A DNA stretch of 64,000 nucleotides, taken from NCBI GenBank assembly GCA_016126655.1, contig CP065955.1:1905001-1969000 (forward strand). The letters run 5' to 3'. Of the stretch, positions 39,471-47,933 are shown piece by piece (the stretch's first letter is position 1; each line of letters starts with the position of its first letter). The stretch comes from Aerococcaceae bacterium zg-1292 (GTDB taxonomy: Bacteria; Bacillota; Bacilli; Lactobacillales; Aerococcaceae). The notes below the pieces were generated by a model that was not told where the DNA came from, made no database searches, and worked only from the letters and a program-made list of their open reading frames with translations. The translations under genes and the position numbers were made by a program.

Positions 39471-40148
39471 CTACACTTTATCTAAAACATAGTGTCCGCC
39501 TTCTTCACCTGATATCACAAGATTAGCACCGATAGCTTCTAATTTTTTTCGCAAATAAGAAATGTACATATACACATCTGACTCATCAAATTGTTCAGAC
39601 TCCTGTTCATTCCATACCCGTTTAAAAATATGCTCCGTCGATAACTGTCTACCAACATTACGCATTAACAACTCCATCATTTTTGCTTCTTTACTTGCCA
39701 AGCGAATCGCATTTTGACTACGCATCTCTTGTTCAGCAATGTTTAAACTTACAGATCCAGCTGTTAATAATTTGGTAGTTACTGCCTCATCAACACGACG
39801 CTCCATCGAGCGTAGCCGAGCTAAAAGTTCCTTTAACGAAAATGGCTTAGGTAAATAATCATCCGCACCTGCGTCTAAACCGGTAACGCGATCATCAACT
39901 TCTGCCATTGCTGTTAACATAATAATATGCATTTGATAGCCAAGACCTCTAACTTCTTTTACCACTTCTATCCCTGTCTTTTTTGGCATCATAATATCAA
40001 CAACTAGTACATCATAATCATTTTTTTCAACTTGCTCTAGCGCCGCCTGTCCATCAAATACTGTATCCACTTCAAAGCCTGCGTGCGCTAACGCTGTTTC
40101 CAGCACTCGATTCATTTGCACTTCATCTTCAGCTACAAGTATTTTCAT
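39471..40148 (-). CDS. OmpR/PhoB-family response regulator
   Basis: 225 residues: receiver domain with acidic pocket EDE (7-9), phospho-Asp in VLVVDIMMP (about 52) and Lys in DYLPKPFSLKEL; C-terminal winged helix (LASKEAKMMELLMRN..VYMYISYLRKKLEAIG). Start abuts the stop of the alarmone synthetase gene, so the two are co-translated. Confidence 0.95.
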   Translation of the reverse strand: MKILVAEDEVQMNRVLETALAHAGFEVDTVFDGQAALEQVEKNDYDVLVVDIMMPKKTGIEVVKEVRGLGYQMHIIMLTAMAEVDDRVTGLDAGADDYLPKPFSLKELLARLRSMERRVDEAVTTKLLTAGSVSLNIAEQEMRSQNAIRLASKEAKMMELLMRNVGRQLSTEHIFKRVWNEQESEQFDESDVYMYISYLRKKLEAIGANLVISGEEGGHYVLDKV

Positions 40149-40766
40149 CTAATCATCCCTACTTTCCACAATTAGTTGTCGTATGGTCTGCATTGATAAA
40201 TCACAAGACGCCAACTCATCAGCACATCGTTTTAGTTCTCTTTCGATGCGTTTGGCATTGTTAATTTCATGTTTATACTTCATTTGATGTTCCAAACTCG
40301 CCCATGAGTCTTGAGCAATCGTACGTAATTGCACTTCAATAAAATACATACCCTGCGTCTCATTTTCACAATCCGGAAACGCTGTTTCGACAGCTAATAT
40401 CAAATGATAGGACCGATACCCATTCGGCTTTACATGTTTAATATAATCTTTTTCTTCAACAATATGATAGCCATCAAAGCCGCGAATTAGTTCAACGATG
40501 GTATAAATATCATCGATAAAACCACAAACAATCCTTACTCCAATACTATCACGAATCAATTTTAATGCAGAATGTGTCGTTTGCGGAAGATTTTTACGTT
40601 GACATTTCCCCATCATACTTTCATGCGTCTTCACACGTGCAATCAAATGTTCATATAATTTAAAGCCCGTACTTGCTTTTGCTTTTTCGTTTTCAATTTT
40701 GATACGCGTGCTAAATGCATCCAAAATACATGGGAGATAGACTCCGTACTCACCATAAATATCCAT
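40149..40766 (-). CDS. Small alarmone synthetase-like protein (RelA/SpoT synthetase domain)
   Basis: 205 residues, single-domain (p)ppGpp synthetase size. Motifs: ARVKTHESMMGKC (ATP-binding Arg/Lys), IRDSIGVRIVCGFIDDIYTI, EEKDYIKHVKPNGYRSYHL (G-loop with the stacking Tyr) and FIEVQLRTIAQDSWASLEHQMKYKH (catalytic Glu). No hydrolase, TGS or ACT domain. Resembles RelQ/RelP but lies upstream of an OmpR-type pair instead of ppnK or an unrelated gene. The residues needed for synthesis look intact. Confidence 0.9.
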   Translation of the reverse strand: MDIYGEYGVYLPCILDAFSTRIKIENEKAKASTGFKLYEHLIARVKTHESMMGKCQRKNLPQTTHSALKLIRDSIGVRIVCGFIDDIYTIVELIRGFDGYHIVEEKDYIKHVKPNGYRSYHLILAVETAFPDCENETQGMYFIEVQLRTIAQDSWASLEHQMKYKHEINNAKRIERELKRCADELASCDLSMQTIRQLIVESRDD

Positions 40767-40814
40767 CTATATTGTCTCCCTTCTGGTTAAAATGACACTA
40801 AAATCAATCAAAGT

Positions 40815-40846
40815 AGGATATAAACGAATAAAAATCGTAATATCCT
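40815..40846 (-). promoter_or_regulatory. Inverted repeat at the alarmone-synthetase operon promoter
   Basis: AGGATAT..ACGA, 7-nt centre, TCGT.ATATCCT, about 50 bp upstream of the operon start and overlapping a candidate promoter (TTGAAT, 16 bp, TATTAC on the minus strand). It could be the operator of the operon's own response regulator, or a leader hairpin. Confidence 0.45.
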
Positions 40847-41149
40847 ATACGATAACTCATTCAAGTTTATGGTAGTTAATTATACTCCGGAATGATTTGT
40901 CTGTAAATAGTGATATAATTACGGCGTGAGTGGACGGGCGCTTAGCCACAGCCACTATTATAAAAGCTGTGAGCGCCGCGCACAAAGGAATTCTCTTCCA
41001 GCGGACGCCAAGGTAACCTATGCGTGTTGGAATATTCATTATCGCATTAAAAATAAACAGGCAGATGAACAACTATAATAACACGTTAATCCAGCTAGGT
41101 GATGATGAAACAAGCATAAATTTTAATGCACGAAGAGGTCAAATTCTAT
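40847..41149. other. Region upstream of the alarmone operon with a strong hairpin
   Basis: No credible gene. 40937-40977 folds as GGCGCT..CACAGC with GCTGTG.AGCGCC, unusually GC-rich for this genome and lacking a T run, so not an ordinary terminator. A 71-codon minus-strand frame overlaps it without a ribosome-binding site. Confidence 0.4.
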
Positions 41150-41212
41150 AAAAAAAAGAATTATCACAAGTAACGGACACCTTTATCTATCCTTTCACTT
41201 GCGCATAATTCC
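41150..41212 (-). terminator. Terminator of the GH2-GH43 transcript
   Basis: On the minus strand GAATTAT.CGCAAGT pairs with ACTTGTGATAATTC and runs into eight T residues, immediately after the secreted GH43 gene. Confidence 0.82.
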
Positions 41213-41222
41213 TAGTCAATAG

Positions 41223-42224
41223 CTATTTAACTTCCCTATCCGTAGCAGTGGGGCCTACCAATTTCATAACTCCTTCTTCAAACACCAATTCATCAATTGC
41301 CATTCGACGATCCCCAGATGGATGTTCCGGATCCGTATGAATATGATACACCATATATAATGTTTTATCATCTAATCCTTTAACCACACTATTATGACCC
41401 GGGCCAGAGATACCTTTTTCTAAATCCGAAGCTACAATGGGGTTGTGCTCGTATTTTTCAAACGGTCCCATCGGATTATCAGCTACGGCATAACCAATTG
41501 CATAATCCGAACTCGCATAAAAATTCGCTGAGTACATTAAGTAATAGCGCTTATCATGTTTTAAGACAAACGGTCCTTCATTCCATACTACATCGCCATC
41601 CAGCCCTTCCCATTCTTGTGACGGTCCAAATAAAAATACAGGCTCACCAATTACTTTGGACAAATCAGCGGATAATTCTTGCACATAAAGATGACTCACT
41701 TTCTGCCCATCTACTACATTTTCATAATTATCTTTAACATAGTATAGATAATAGCGCCCCTCATCCTCGAAAATATGGCCATCAATATACGATCCTTTTT
41801 CATTGATTAAATCTGAATTGATATCAACAAATGGACCCAATGGTGATTCTGATTTTGCAATGGCAATTCGAAGACTACCATTATAAGCTCTAGCACTATA
41901 GGTCATATAATAAGCACCATCTTTTTCAAACACTTCAGGCGCCCAAAAGTCTCGTAACGCCCATTTTTTCTCAAAATCACGATGATCTAACGCAATTCCT
42001 TCATCCATCCAATCTACTAAATTTGTACTGGACCATACACGAAATCCAAAATTTGGCTCCGATGTCGCATACATATAATATTTATTATTTGTTTTAATAA
42101 CAAACGGATCGCCGATATCTGTCATATCGCCAACTGGGTTATGATACGTCACTGCCAAGACGTTAGTATAATTTAAACTCATAAAAAACATTACAACAGC
42201 AATCGTTATTAATCGTTTAAACAT
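41223..42224 (-). CDS. Secreted GH43 glycosidase (arabinanase/xylosidase type)
   Basis: 333 residues. Signal peptide MFKRLITIAVVMFFMSLNY with cleavage after NVLA. Five-bladed beta-propeller of GH43: Asp base in GDPFVI, WAPEVF, Asp in YIDGHIF and the acid Glu in NEGPFV. No anchoring motif at the C-terminus, so it is released. GH43 members hydrolyse alpha-L-arabinosyl or beta-xylosyl linkages. Last gene of the cluster, 5 bp after the GH2 gene. Confidence 0.9.
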   Translation of the reverse strand: MFKRLITIAVVMFFMSLNYTNVLAVTYHNPVGDMTDIGDPFVIKTNNKYYMYATSEPNFGFRVWSSTNLVDWMDEGIALDHRDFEKKWALRDFWAPEVFEKDGAYYMTYSARAYNGSLRIAIAKSESPLGPFVDINSDLINEKGSYIDGHIFEDEGRYYLYYVKDNYENVVDGQKVSHLYVQELSADLSKVIGEPVFLFGPSQEWEGLDGDVVWNEGPFVLKHDKRYYLMYSANFYASSDYAIGYAVADNPMGPFEKYEHNPIVASDLEKGISGPGHNSVVKGLDDKTLYMVYHIHTDPEHPSGDRRMAIDELVFEEGVMKLVGPTATDREVK

Positions 42225-42229
42225 CTTCT

Positions 42230-44005
42230 CTACCTCACTTGATTATTTATTTCCTTAATAATATCCACATCCACTTTTAACTGACGATTATAAGTCACTA
42301 GCCCATTCGTTTCTTGTTCAACATCCGTTAGCTGTGTATAACAAAATCCTTGTAACGCTTCCGATTGATGAACTGCTTGAATGATACGTCGATATTCATC
42401 GATAAAATCTTTATCTGATTGAGTCGATGTATAGCCCCAATCTTCGTCTTCTTGAGAAAATGGATTATAGGCGATACCACCAAATTCTGTTAAAATAATC
42501 GGTTCATCGTCATATTGCGTTGGTGAAACCAATATCTGACGATTAGCCGGTGTCGTTGCCAGTAAATTTTCTTTCGTTCTTAACGCTTCACGATAACGCG
42601 CATGGATTTCTGCATCATCTTTCGCGCCATGCATATAGTTATGAATGCCAATAATATCTGTTTTTAACATTTCCCATCCATCATTGACGATGACTAGTCG
42701 TGTTTGATCTAAACTTTTGACATAATGATACATCATTTGAGCGAAATGTTGTTGTTCTTTGCGGTAATTAATTTCAGAAATACCCCAACTTTCGTTCATT
42801 GGCGTCCACGTAATAATACTTGGATGATTATAATCTCTTGTTACAATCTCATTCCATTCATTTGCCAACAAGGGCACTGCACGCTTATTAAATTTTGCAG
42901 AGGAGGCACATTCTGCCCACACTAAAAATCCCAAGCGGTCACAATGATAAAAGAATCGAGGATCTTCAACTTTTTGATGCTTACGACATCCATTAAATCC
43001 CATCGATTTTGCAAGTTCGATATCACGTACAAAATCACTATCTTCTTTCGCAGTCATCAAAGTTTCTGGCCAATAACCTTGATCTAACACTAATTTTTGG
43101 TAATATGGACGATTATTCAGCATAATAACACCATTTTCAATATGAATTTTTCGCATACCAAAATAGCTATTCACCGTATCTAATACTTGATTATCTAATT
43201 TCAGCGTAAATGTAACGTCAAATAAATTTGGAGCTTCTGGCGACCATGTCCACCCATGACCATGCGCAACGGTATTCATGATTTTATTATTCAGTATATC
43301 AACTGTGATTTGGTGTTCATCATGAAATAGTTGATTGCTAACGACTCCTATCAATGTATCATCAAAAAAGATTTCAGCTTGAAAAATTAATCCCTCAATC
43401 AACTGATTGACTTTTGGATAGAACGTTACAGTCTCATCATCCAAATTGGTTTCAATTTGGACACGCTCTAAGTAAGTATCCGATAATTGTTCAATCCATA
43501 CTGTTTGCCAAATACCCGTTGTATTCGTATACCAGATTGACTCTGATTTAGGCTTCCAATATTGTTTTCCACGCGTAATCCATTCAGCGTCAATGTAATC
43601 TTTAACATAAACAACTATTTCGTTAGCTCCAAGCCGTACCATATTAGAAATATCAATAGTAAAACTAGTATGCCCTCCAACATGTTCACCGACGCGCGCA
43701 CCATTAACAAATACAATCGCTTCAAAATCAACAGCTCCAAAATGTAATAATGTTTTTTCCGTTAATGTCTGTAATGTTACTTTTTTTCGATACCAGACAG
43801 CTTCGCTCGGTTCAAGATGATTTAGTTTAGAGTGAGAACTTTGATACACATACGGCACTTCGATTCTTTCTGTAAACGAATCTGATTGTTTATACCATTT
43901 CTCTTTTAAACCTACTTGTGTAACATCTAACGCAAACTCCCATTCTCCATTTAAATTAAACCAATTTTTTCGTTTAAATTGTGGTCTTGGATATTCATTT
44001 CTCAT
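42230..44005 (-). CDS. GH2 glycoside hydrolase (beta-galactosidase/glucuronidase-like)
   Basis: 591 residues from ATG 44005 (MRNEYPRPQFKRKNWFNLNG) with AAAGG upstream; the frame remains open to 44191 only because it reads into the repeats, so that extension is rejected. Sugar-binding jelly roll (about 1-175), immunoglobulin-like domain, TIM barrel with the acid/base Glu in WTPMNESWG (near 402) and the nucleophile in ILTEFGG (near 505). Cytoplasmic. Probably acts on oligosaccharides imported by the neighbouring ABC system; the exact sugar is not predictable. Confidence 0.9.
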   Translation of the reverse strand: MRNEYPRPQFKRKNWFNLNGEWEFALDVTQVGLKEKWYKQSDSFTERIEVPYVYQSSHSKLNHLEPSEAVWYRKKVTLQTLTEKTLLHFGAVDFEAIVFVNGARVGEHVGGHTSFTIDISNMVRLGANEIVVYVKDYIDAEWITRGKQYWKPKSESIWYTNTTGIWQTVWIEQLSDTYLERVQIETNLDDETVTFYPKVNQLIEGLIFQAEIFFDDTLIGVVSNQLFHDEHQITVDILNNKIMNTVAHGHGWTWSPEAPNLFDVTFTLKLDNQVLDTVNSYFGMRKIHIENGVIMLNNRPYYQKLVLDQGYWPETLMTAKEDSDFVRDIELAKSMGFNGCRKHQKVEDPRFFYHCDRLGFLVWAECASSAKFNKRAVPLLANEWNEIVTRDYNHPSIITWTPMNESWGISEINYRKEQQHFAQMMYHYVKSLDQTRLVIVNDGWEMLKTDIIGIHNYMHGAKDDAEIHARYREALRTKENLLATTPANRQILVSPTQYDDEPIILTEFGGIAYNPFSQEDEDWGYTSTQSDKDFIDEYRRIIQAVHQSEALQGFCYTQLTDVEQETNGLVTYNRQLKVDVDIIKEINNQVR

Positions 44006-44022
44006 ATATTTCAACCTTTCTA

Positions 44023-44375
44023 TTCTGGTTCGTTCGGGCAACCTCGACATCCACTTCAAAAGCCTCCTCCATGCGTTACACGCATTCCGTTGGCTTTCTC
44101 CAGTGGTTCGAGGCTGAGCGCCCTCGCTCACACTATGATGATTCTGGTTCGTTCGGGCAACCTCGACATCCACTTCAAAAGCCTCCTCCATGCGTTACAC
44201 GCATTCCGTTGGCTTTCTCCAGTGGTTCGAGGCTGAGCGCCCTCGCTCACACTATGGTGATTCTGATGCGTTCGGGCAGCCTCGACGTCCACTTCAAAAG
44301 CCTCCTCCATGCGTTACACGCATTCCGTTGGCTTTCTCCAGTGGTTCGAGGCTGAGCGCCCTCGCTCACACTATG
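44023..44375 (-). repeat. Three tandem hairpin-repeat copies upstream of the GH2 gene
   Basis: Near-identical copies of about 115 bp at a ~119-bp period (starts near 44023, 44141, 44260). Each has GGTTCGTTCGGGC (or GATGCGTTCGGGC) at one end, ATGCG-TTACA-CGCAT as apical stem, and GCCCTCGCTCACACTATG at the other end. The last abuts the stop of the permease gene and the first ends beside the GH2 Shine-Dalgarno. Their similarity indicates recent tandem growth. Confidence 0.92.
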
Positions 44376-44376
44376 A

Positions 44377-45207
44377 TTATTTTATTCCAGATTGCGAATT
44401 ACTTCCGATAAAGAACTTATTCGCATACAAGAATATTAATAATGATGGAACTGTCGCGATAACTGTCGCTGCCATCATTCTGCCGGGATTAACAAAATTC
44501 GATCCTTGTACCAAATTCGCTACCCCTACGGTTACTGTCTTCATATTAATATCATTTGTCACTAGTGATGGCCATAAAAAATCATTATAAATCGCTAGAA
44601 ATGTCATAACAGCCAATGTCGCAACAGGTGGTTTAATGCTTGGCAATACTACATTAAAGAATATTTGCCACGTATTCGCACCATCAATAATTGCTGCTTC
44701 TTCTAATTGAATCGGGAAATTTATTAAAAAATTATAGATTAGAAAAACACCCATTGAACTCGCTGCATAAACCAGCGTTAGCGGAATATATGTGTCGATT
44801 AAATTCAGATTCTTCATAATAAAGAAATTCGGGAATAAATTAACAATTCCCGGAATCGTCAATGAAAAAATAATCAAATACAAAAATAACTGTTTAAGTG
44901 GTAACCGCAGTCTAGCCAGCGCATAAGCTGCCATAATATCTACAACTACTACGATGACTGTCCCAACTAGTGTTACGAATGCCGTATTCATTAACCAACG
45001 AATCATTGGAGCATCCTGAGAATCCACTAATAAACTATGATAGTTTTCTATTGTCCAGTTTTTTGGTAATAACGCTGAGCTGCCTATGGACTCAGATAAC
45101 GATTTAAATGAAGTCAAAAACATCCACAATAATGGTACTAAAAATAAAATTGACAAAATAATTGATAATACTAGCGCAATTTTATTCGAACGTTTAATTG
45201 CATTCAT
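44377..45207 (-). CDS. Carbohydrate ABC transporter permease (MalG/LacG-like)
   Basis: 276 residues, six membrane helices, with the EAA loop EEAAIIDGANTWQIFFNVVLPSIKP that docks the ATPase. Overlaps the other permease by 4 bp. CUT1-type importers usually borrow a shared ATPase (MsmK), and none is coded here. Confidence 0.93.
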   Translation of the reverse strand: MNAIKRSNKIALVLSIILSILFLVPLLWMFLTSFKSLSESIGSSALLPKNWTIENYHSLLVDSQDAPMIRWLMNTAFVTLVGTVIVVVVDIMAAYALARLRLPLKQLFLYLIIFSLTIPGIVNLFPNFFIMKNLNLIDTYIPLTLVYAASSMGVFLIYNFLINFPIQLEEAAIIDGANTWQIFFNVVLPSIKPPVATLAVMTFLAIYNDFLWPSLVTNDINMKTVTVGVANLVQGSNFVNPGRMMAATVIATVPSLLIFLYANKFFIGSNSQSGIK

Positions 45208-46097
45208 GCTCTTTCACCTCCATGGTAGCTAATCCAATATTGAATGCCACTAATAATTGCCATCACAATCCCTAATAATAATGCCATAGCTGAACCCATA
45301 CCAAGATTTTTTTGTCCAAAAATTGTTTGTTGAATAATCATAATAATGGAATTCGTTGATTGTGCGGGTCCTCCATTCGTAATAAGTAATGATTGTCCGT
45401 ATAAGTTAAAACTGGCAATAATTGTTGTCATTGTAACAAATGATAAGACACTTTTGATTGATGGTAATGTAATAAACCAAAATCGTTGTAATGCATTAGC
45501 GCCATCTAGTCCCGCCGCTTCATACATGGCTGGGTCCACTTCATCTAAAGCATTAATAAACAAAACCATATTATACCCAATTGTCCACCAAACTGTGGTT
45601 ACTACGATAACTGCCCATGCAAATGGTTGTGTATTTAACCATTGAACAACAGGTAAATTGACTGAACTGAGTAAATTATTAATATAACCACCGTTTCCGT
45701 TAAATAACCATTTAAAAATAGCAGAAACAGCCGTTACTGATACTCCATATGAAATGAAGAAAATTGTACGAAAGAGTATCTTCACCCAACCATGAAGTTG
45801 GTTAACAATAACTGCCAACATTAAACTAATCACAACAAGTGGCAGAAAACTATAGACGACAAATCGTAAGGTGTTCGCCATCCCTTTATAAAATCTCCCG
45901 CCAAATACACCCGTTCCAGCTATTAAATTAGCAAAATTTTTAAAACCAACAAATCCGTTGTTTCCAGAAAAAATATTGTAATTATGCATACTGGTATAGA
46001 TACCAAATATAAAAGGTACAACCCAAAAGAGGATAAATAACACTAAAAATGGCAAGAAAAATAAGACTGCAGATATTTTCGATTGATTCTTATTCAT
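45204..46097 (-). CDS. Carbohydrate ABC transporter permease (MalF/LacF-like)
   Basis: 297 residues from ATG 46097 (MNKNQSKISAVLFFLPFLV) with AGGAGTG upstream; the frame open to 46172 reads into repeat DNA. Six helices and the EAA loop YEAAGLDGANALQRFWFITLPSIK. Second gene of the importer, after the binding-protein gene and separated from it by a stem-loop and two repeats. Confidence 0.93.
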   Translation of the reverse strand: MNKNQSKISAVLFFLPFLVLFILFWVVPFIFGIYTSMHNYNIFSGNNGFVGFKNFANLIAGTGVFGGRFYKGMANTLRFVVYSFLPLVVISLMLAVIVNQLHGWVKILFRTIFFISYGVSVTAVSAIFKWLFNGNGGYINNLLSSVNLPVVQWLNTQPFAWAVIVVTTVWWTIGYNMVLFINALDEVDPAMYEAAGLDGANALQRFWFITLPSIKSVLSFVTMTTIIASFNLYGQSLLITNGGPAQSTNSIIMIIQQTIFGQKNLGMGSAMALLLGIVMAIISGIQYWISYHGGERA

Positions 46098-46111
46098 GAC
46101 TACCACACTCC

Positions 46112-46323
46112 TTATTTTGGCTCTAATAAGCTGACTTAACCCCACTCCATAAAATTCTTTTGTCCGCTTCACGGACGTCGGTATTATACTTCAGTAGTCC
46201 AAGTCATAACACTTATTGTCACACTTTGATTTTTCTGGCTCACACAGGCTGTCTCTACATCTACTTCGCTTCTACAAACTCTGCTCAAGTGGTTCGAAGC
46301 AGCGGCCCCGTGCTCGCACAATG
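46112..46323 (-). repeat. Two hairpin-repeat copies between binding-protein and permease genes
   Basis: About 46112-46228 (apical stem GTCCG-CTTCA-CGGAC) and 46233-46323 (shorter, lacking much of the apical stem). Same orientation as elsewhere. They lie just upstream of the permease ribosome-binding site. Confidence 0.75.
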
Positions 46324-46339
46324 ATTTATAATTGATAAA

Positions 46340-46390
46340 ATCGAGTGACCTTTTACAGCACAAAACTTCAGTCTGTCACGGTCACTCGAT
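46340..46390 (-). terminator. Stem-loop between binding-protein and permease genes
   Basis: ATCGAGTGACC pairs with GGTCACTCGAT across a 29-nt loop and is followed by TTTATC on the minus strand. Such partial terminators after binding-protein genes usually give more binding protein than permease. Confidence 0.7.
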
Positions 46391-46403
46391 ATCAGTCACT
46401 TAA

Positions 46404-47666
46404 TTATTCTACGCTACCCATGCTGCCAATTTCTTGAGCTAATTGAGTTGCTTGTTCTAATTCTTTCATTAAATCTTCTTTCGTTAAGTTTTCTTCGCGA
46501 ACTAAACGACCGAATACTGTTTCATTCATATAGCGCACTTGTTCACCAAATTGATATACTTTTGGTGCAGCAACATAATTGTCAAATTGAGTTTGATTTT
46601 GGTAAGCTAATGGATACTTATCTTTATTTTCTTCAATTAATTTCATTGTCGCTAAATGTAATGGCGCTTGCCCTGCATCAGCCCAGTTAATCAAGTTTTC
46701 TGGTTGATATAAGTATGCGAAAAATTCAGCAATACCAGCTAATTTCTCTTCATCGGTTACACTTGCGGAAACTGAAATATTGTGTCCATTACCGTATAAC
46801 GCAGGCGTTTTACCTAAATTCGGAATATGACCGATACCCAATTTATCACCATAAGTATCACGAACTGCTTGATAATACCACGGACCAGTTAACGATACTA
46901 CTGTTTGCGCTGTATCCGCACTCGCTTTAGACATAAACGCTTGGAACTCTCCATCTAATCCTAGGCCAGCAGGTGATACTTTGTCCTTATAAATTAAGTC
47001 ATGGAATGTCATTAACGCATCCGCCATAGCCTCTTGATTAAAGTTCAAGTACCCATCTTTTAACAACTCAACATTATTTTGTGCTGCAATTAAGAAAATA
47101 TAAAATTCAATGAGCCCAGTATCTGGAATTCCTAATGCAAATAAATTATCATTTTCAGCTTTAACTTTTTCGTTAATCGCTTTTAAATCTTCAATCGTTT
47201 CCGGTGCTTTCTCAACAAATTCTTTATTATAAAACGTTGTTAATGGATGGATATCCAAAGGCGCACCATAAATACCACCATCTGAAAACTGTACAACATC
47301 TTTAGCAGCTGGATGGAAATCATCAAGGGAAATACCCGCTTTTTCAAATACACCGGTCATATCTTGAATCATGCCATCTGTTTTAAACGTTGCAATATTG
47401 GTATTGTGCATGACTACTAAATCAAAGTCACCTGTAGTAAATTTAGTATAGTGGTCAGCTTCTTGGATTTCATTAATTTCATATTTATCTTGTGACGCAT
47501 TAAAGCCATCTGTAATTTTCTTCATAAATGCGCCATCACCACCGGTAAATCCATTAATAAAGTTAATTTTAACTTTTTCTTGAGCAGTAACCGATTGTAA
47601 TGCGTTAAAAGGTAAACTTGTTAGCACTAAGCCAGCTAATGCTAATTTTGCAAATAATTTCTTCAT
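46404..47666 (-). CDS. Extracellular sugar-binding protein of the ABC importer
   Basis: 420 residues of the CUT1 binding-protein class: INFINGFTGGDGAFMKKITDGFN, APLDIHPLTTFYNKEFVEKAPET, LTGPWYYQAV and YGNGHNISVSASVTDEEK. The N-terminus MKKLFAKLALAGLVLTSL..SVTAQE is a signal peptide with no lipobox cysteine, which is unusual because Gram-positive binding proteins are normally lipid-anchored. Start has GGAGAGAG upstream. Divergent from the ArsR-type regulator. Confidence 0.92.
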   Translation of the reverse strand: MKKLFAKLALAGLVLTSLPFNALQSVTAQEKVKINFINGFTGGDGAFMKKITDGFNASQDKYEINEIQEADHYTKFTTGDFDLVVMHNTNIATFKTDGMIQDMTGVFEKAGISLDDFHPAAKDVVQFSDGGIYGAPLDIHPLTTFYNKEFVEKAPETIEDLKAINEKVKAENDNLFALGIPDTGLIEFYIFLIAAQNNVELLKDGYLNFNQEAMADALMTFHDLIYKDKVSPAGLGLDGEFQAFMSKASADTAQTVVSLTGPWYYQAVRDTYGDKLGIGHIPNLGKTPALYGNGHNISVSASVTDEEKLAGIAEFFAYLYQPENLINWADAGQAPLHLATMKLIEENKDKYPLAYQNQTQFDNYVAAPKVYQFGEQVRYMNETVFGRLVREENLTKEDLMKELEQATQLAQEIGSMGSVE

Positions 47667-47793
47667 TATTAACTCTCTCCTTAACTCTCTCTATTTTTCA
47701 AGACCACTTCAGCAAAACTCACTCATTATTTCTATTAATTGAATTACCCTCCTTTTTCGAACAAATTACGAAACAACTACTTCTTACAACCTC

Positions 47794-47821
47794 ATAATAC
47801 CTTATATGCAAACCTTTTCAA
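47794..47821 (-). promoter_or_regulatory. Promoter of the sugar-importer operon, with a cre-like site
   Basis: Minus strand TTGAAA, 16 bp, TATTAT. The sequence TGAAAAGGTTTGCA overlapping the -35 resembles a catabolite (CcpA) cre site except for the central C, so carbon catabolite repression is possible. Confidence 0.5.
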
Positions 47822-47861
47822 ATGCTTTTTAGAGATATTTTTGATGAAACTTCAATATTTG

Positions 47862-47911
47862 TTGCTAAATGAGTTCGCTAATAGTATAATTTGTCTAGCG
47901 CTTTTAGCGAA
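47862..47911 (+). promoter_or_regulatory. Promoter and inverted-repeat operator of the ArsR-type regulator
   Basis: TTGCTA, 17 bp, TATAAT (47862-47890). TTCGCTA at 47874-47880 and TAGCGAA at 47905-47911 form an inverted repeat flanking the -10, with an extra TAGCG at about 47896. This fits autoregulation by the gene that follows. Confidence 0.6.
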
Positions 47912-47933
47912 TTATGAACTATCAGGTGATTAA

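Noticed and set aside
40857-41072. 71-codon minus-strand frame
   Set aside because: No ribosome-binding site, overlaps a strong hairpin, and matches nothing I know.
42230-44191. Longer GH2 frame starting at 44191
   Set aside because: The extra residues are translated hairpin repeat; a Shine-Dalgarno and conserved N-terminus support ATG 44005.
43981-44590. Several + strand frames (83-124 codons) over the triple repeat
   Set aside because: They are repeat translations and overlap the GH2 and permease genes antisense.
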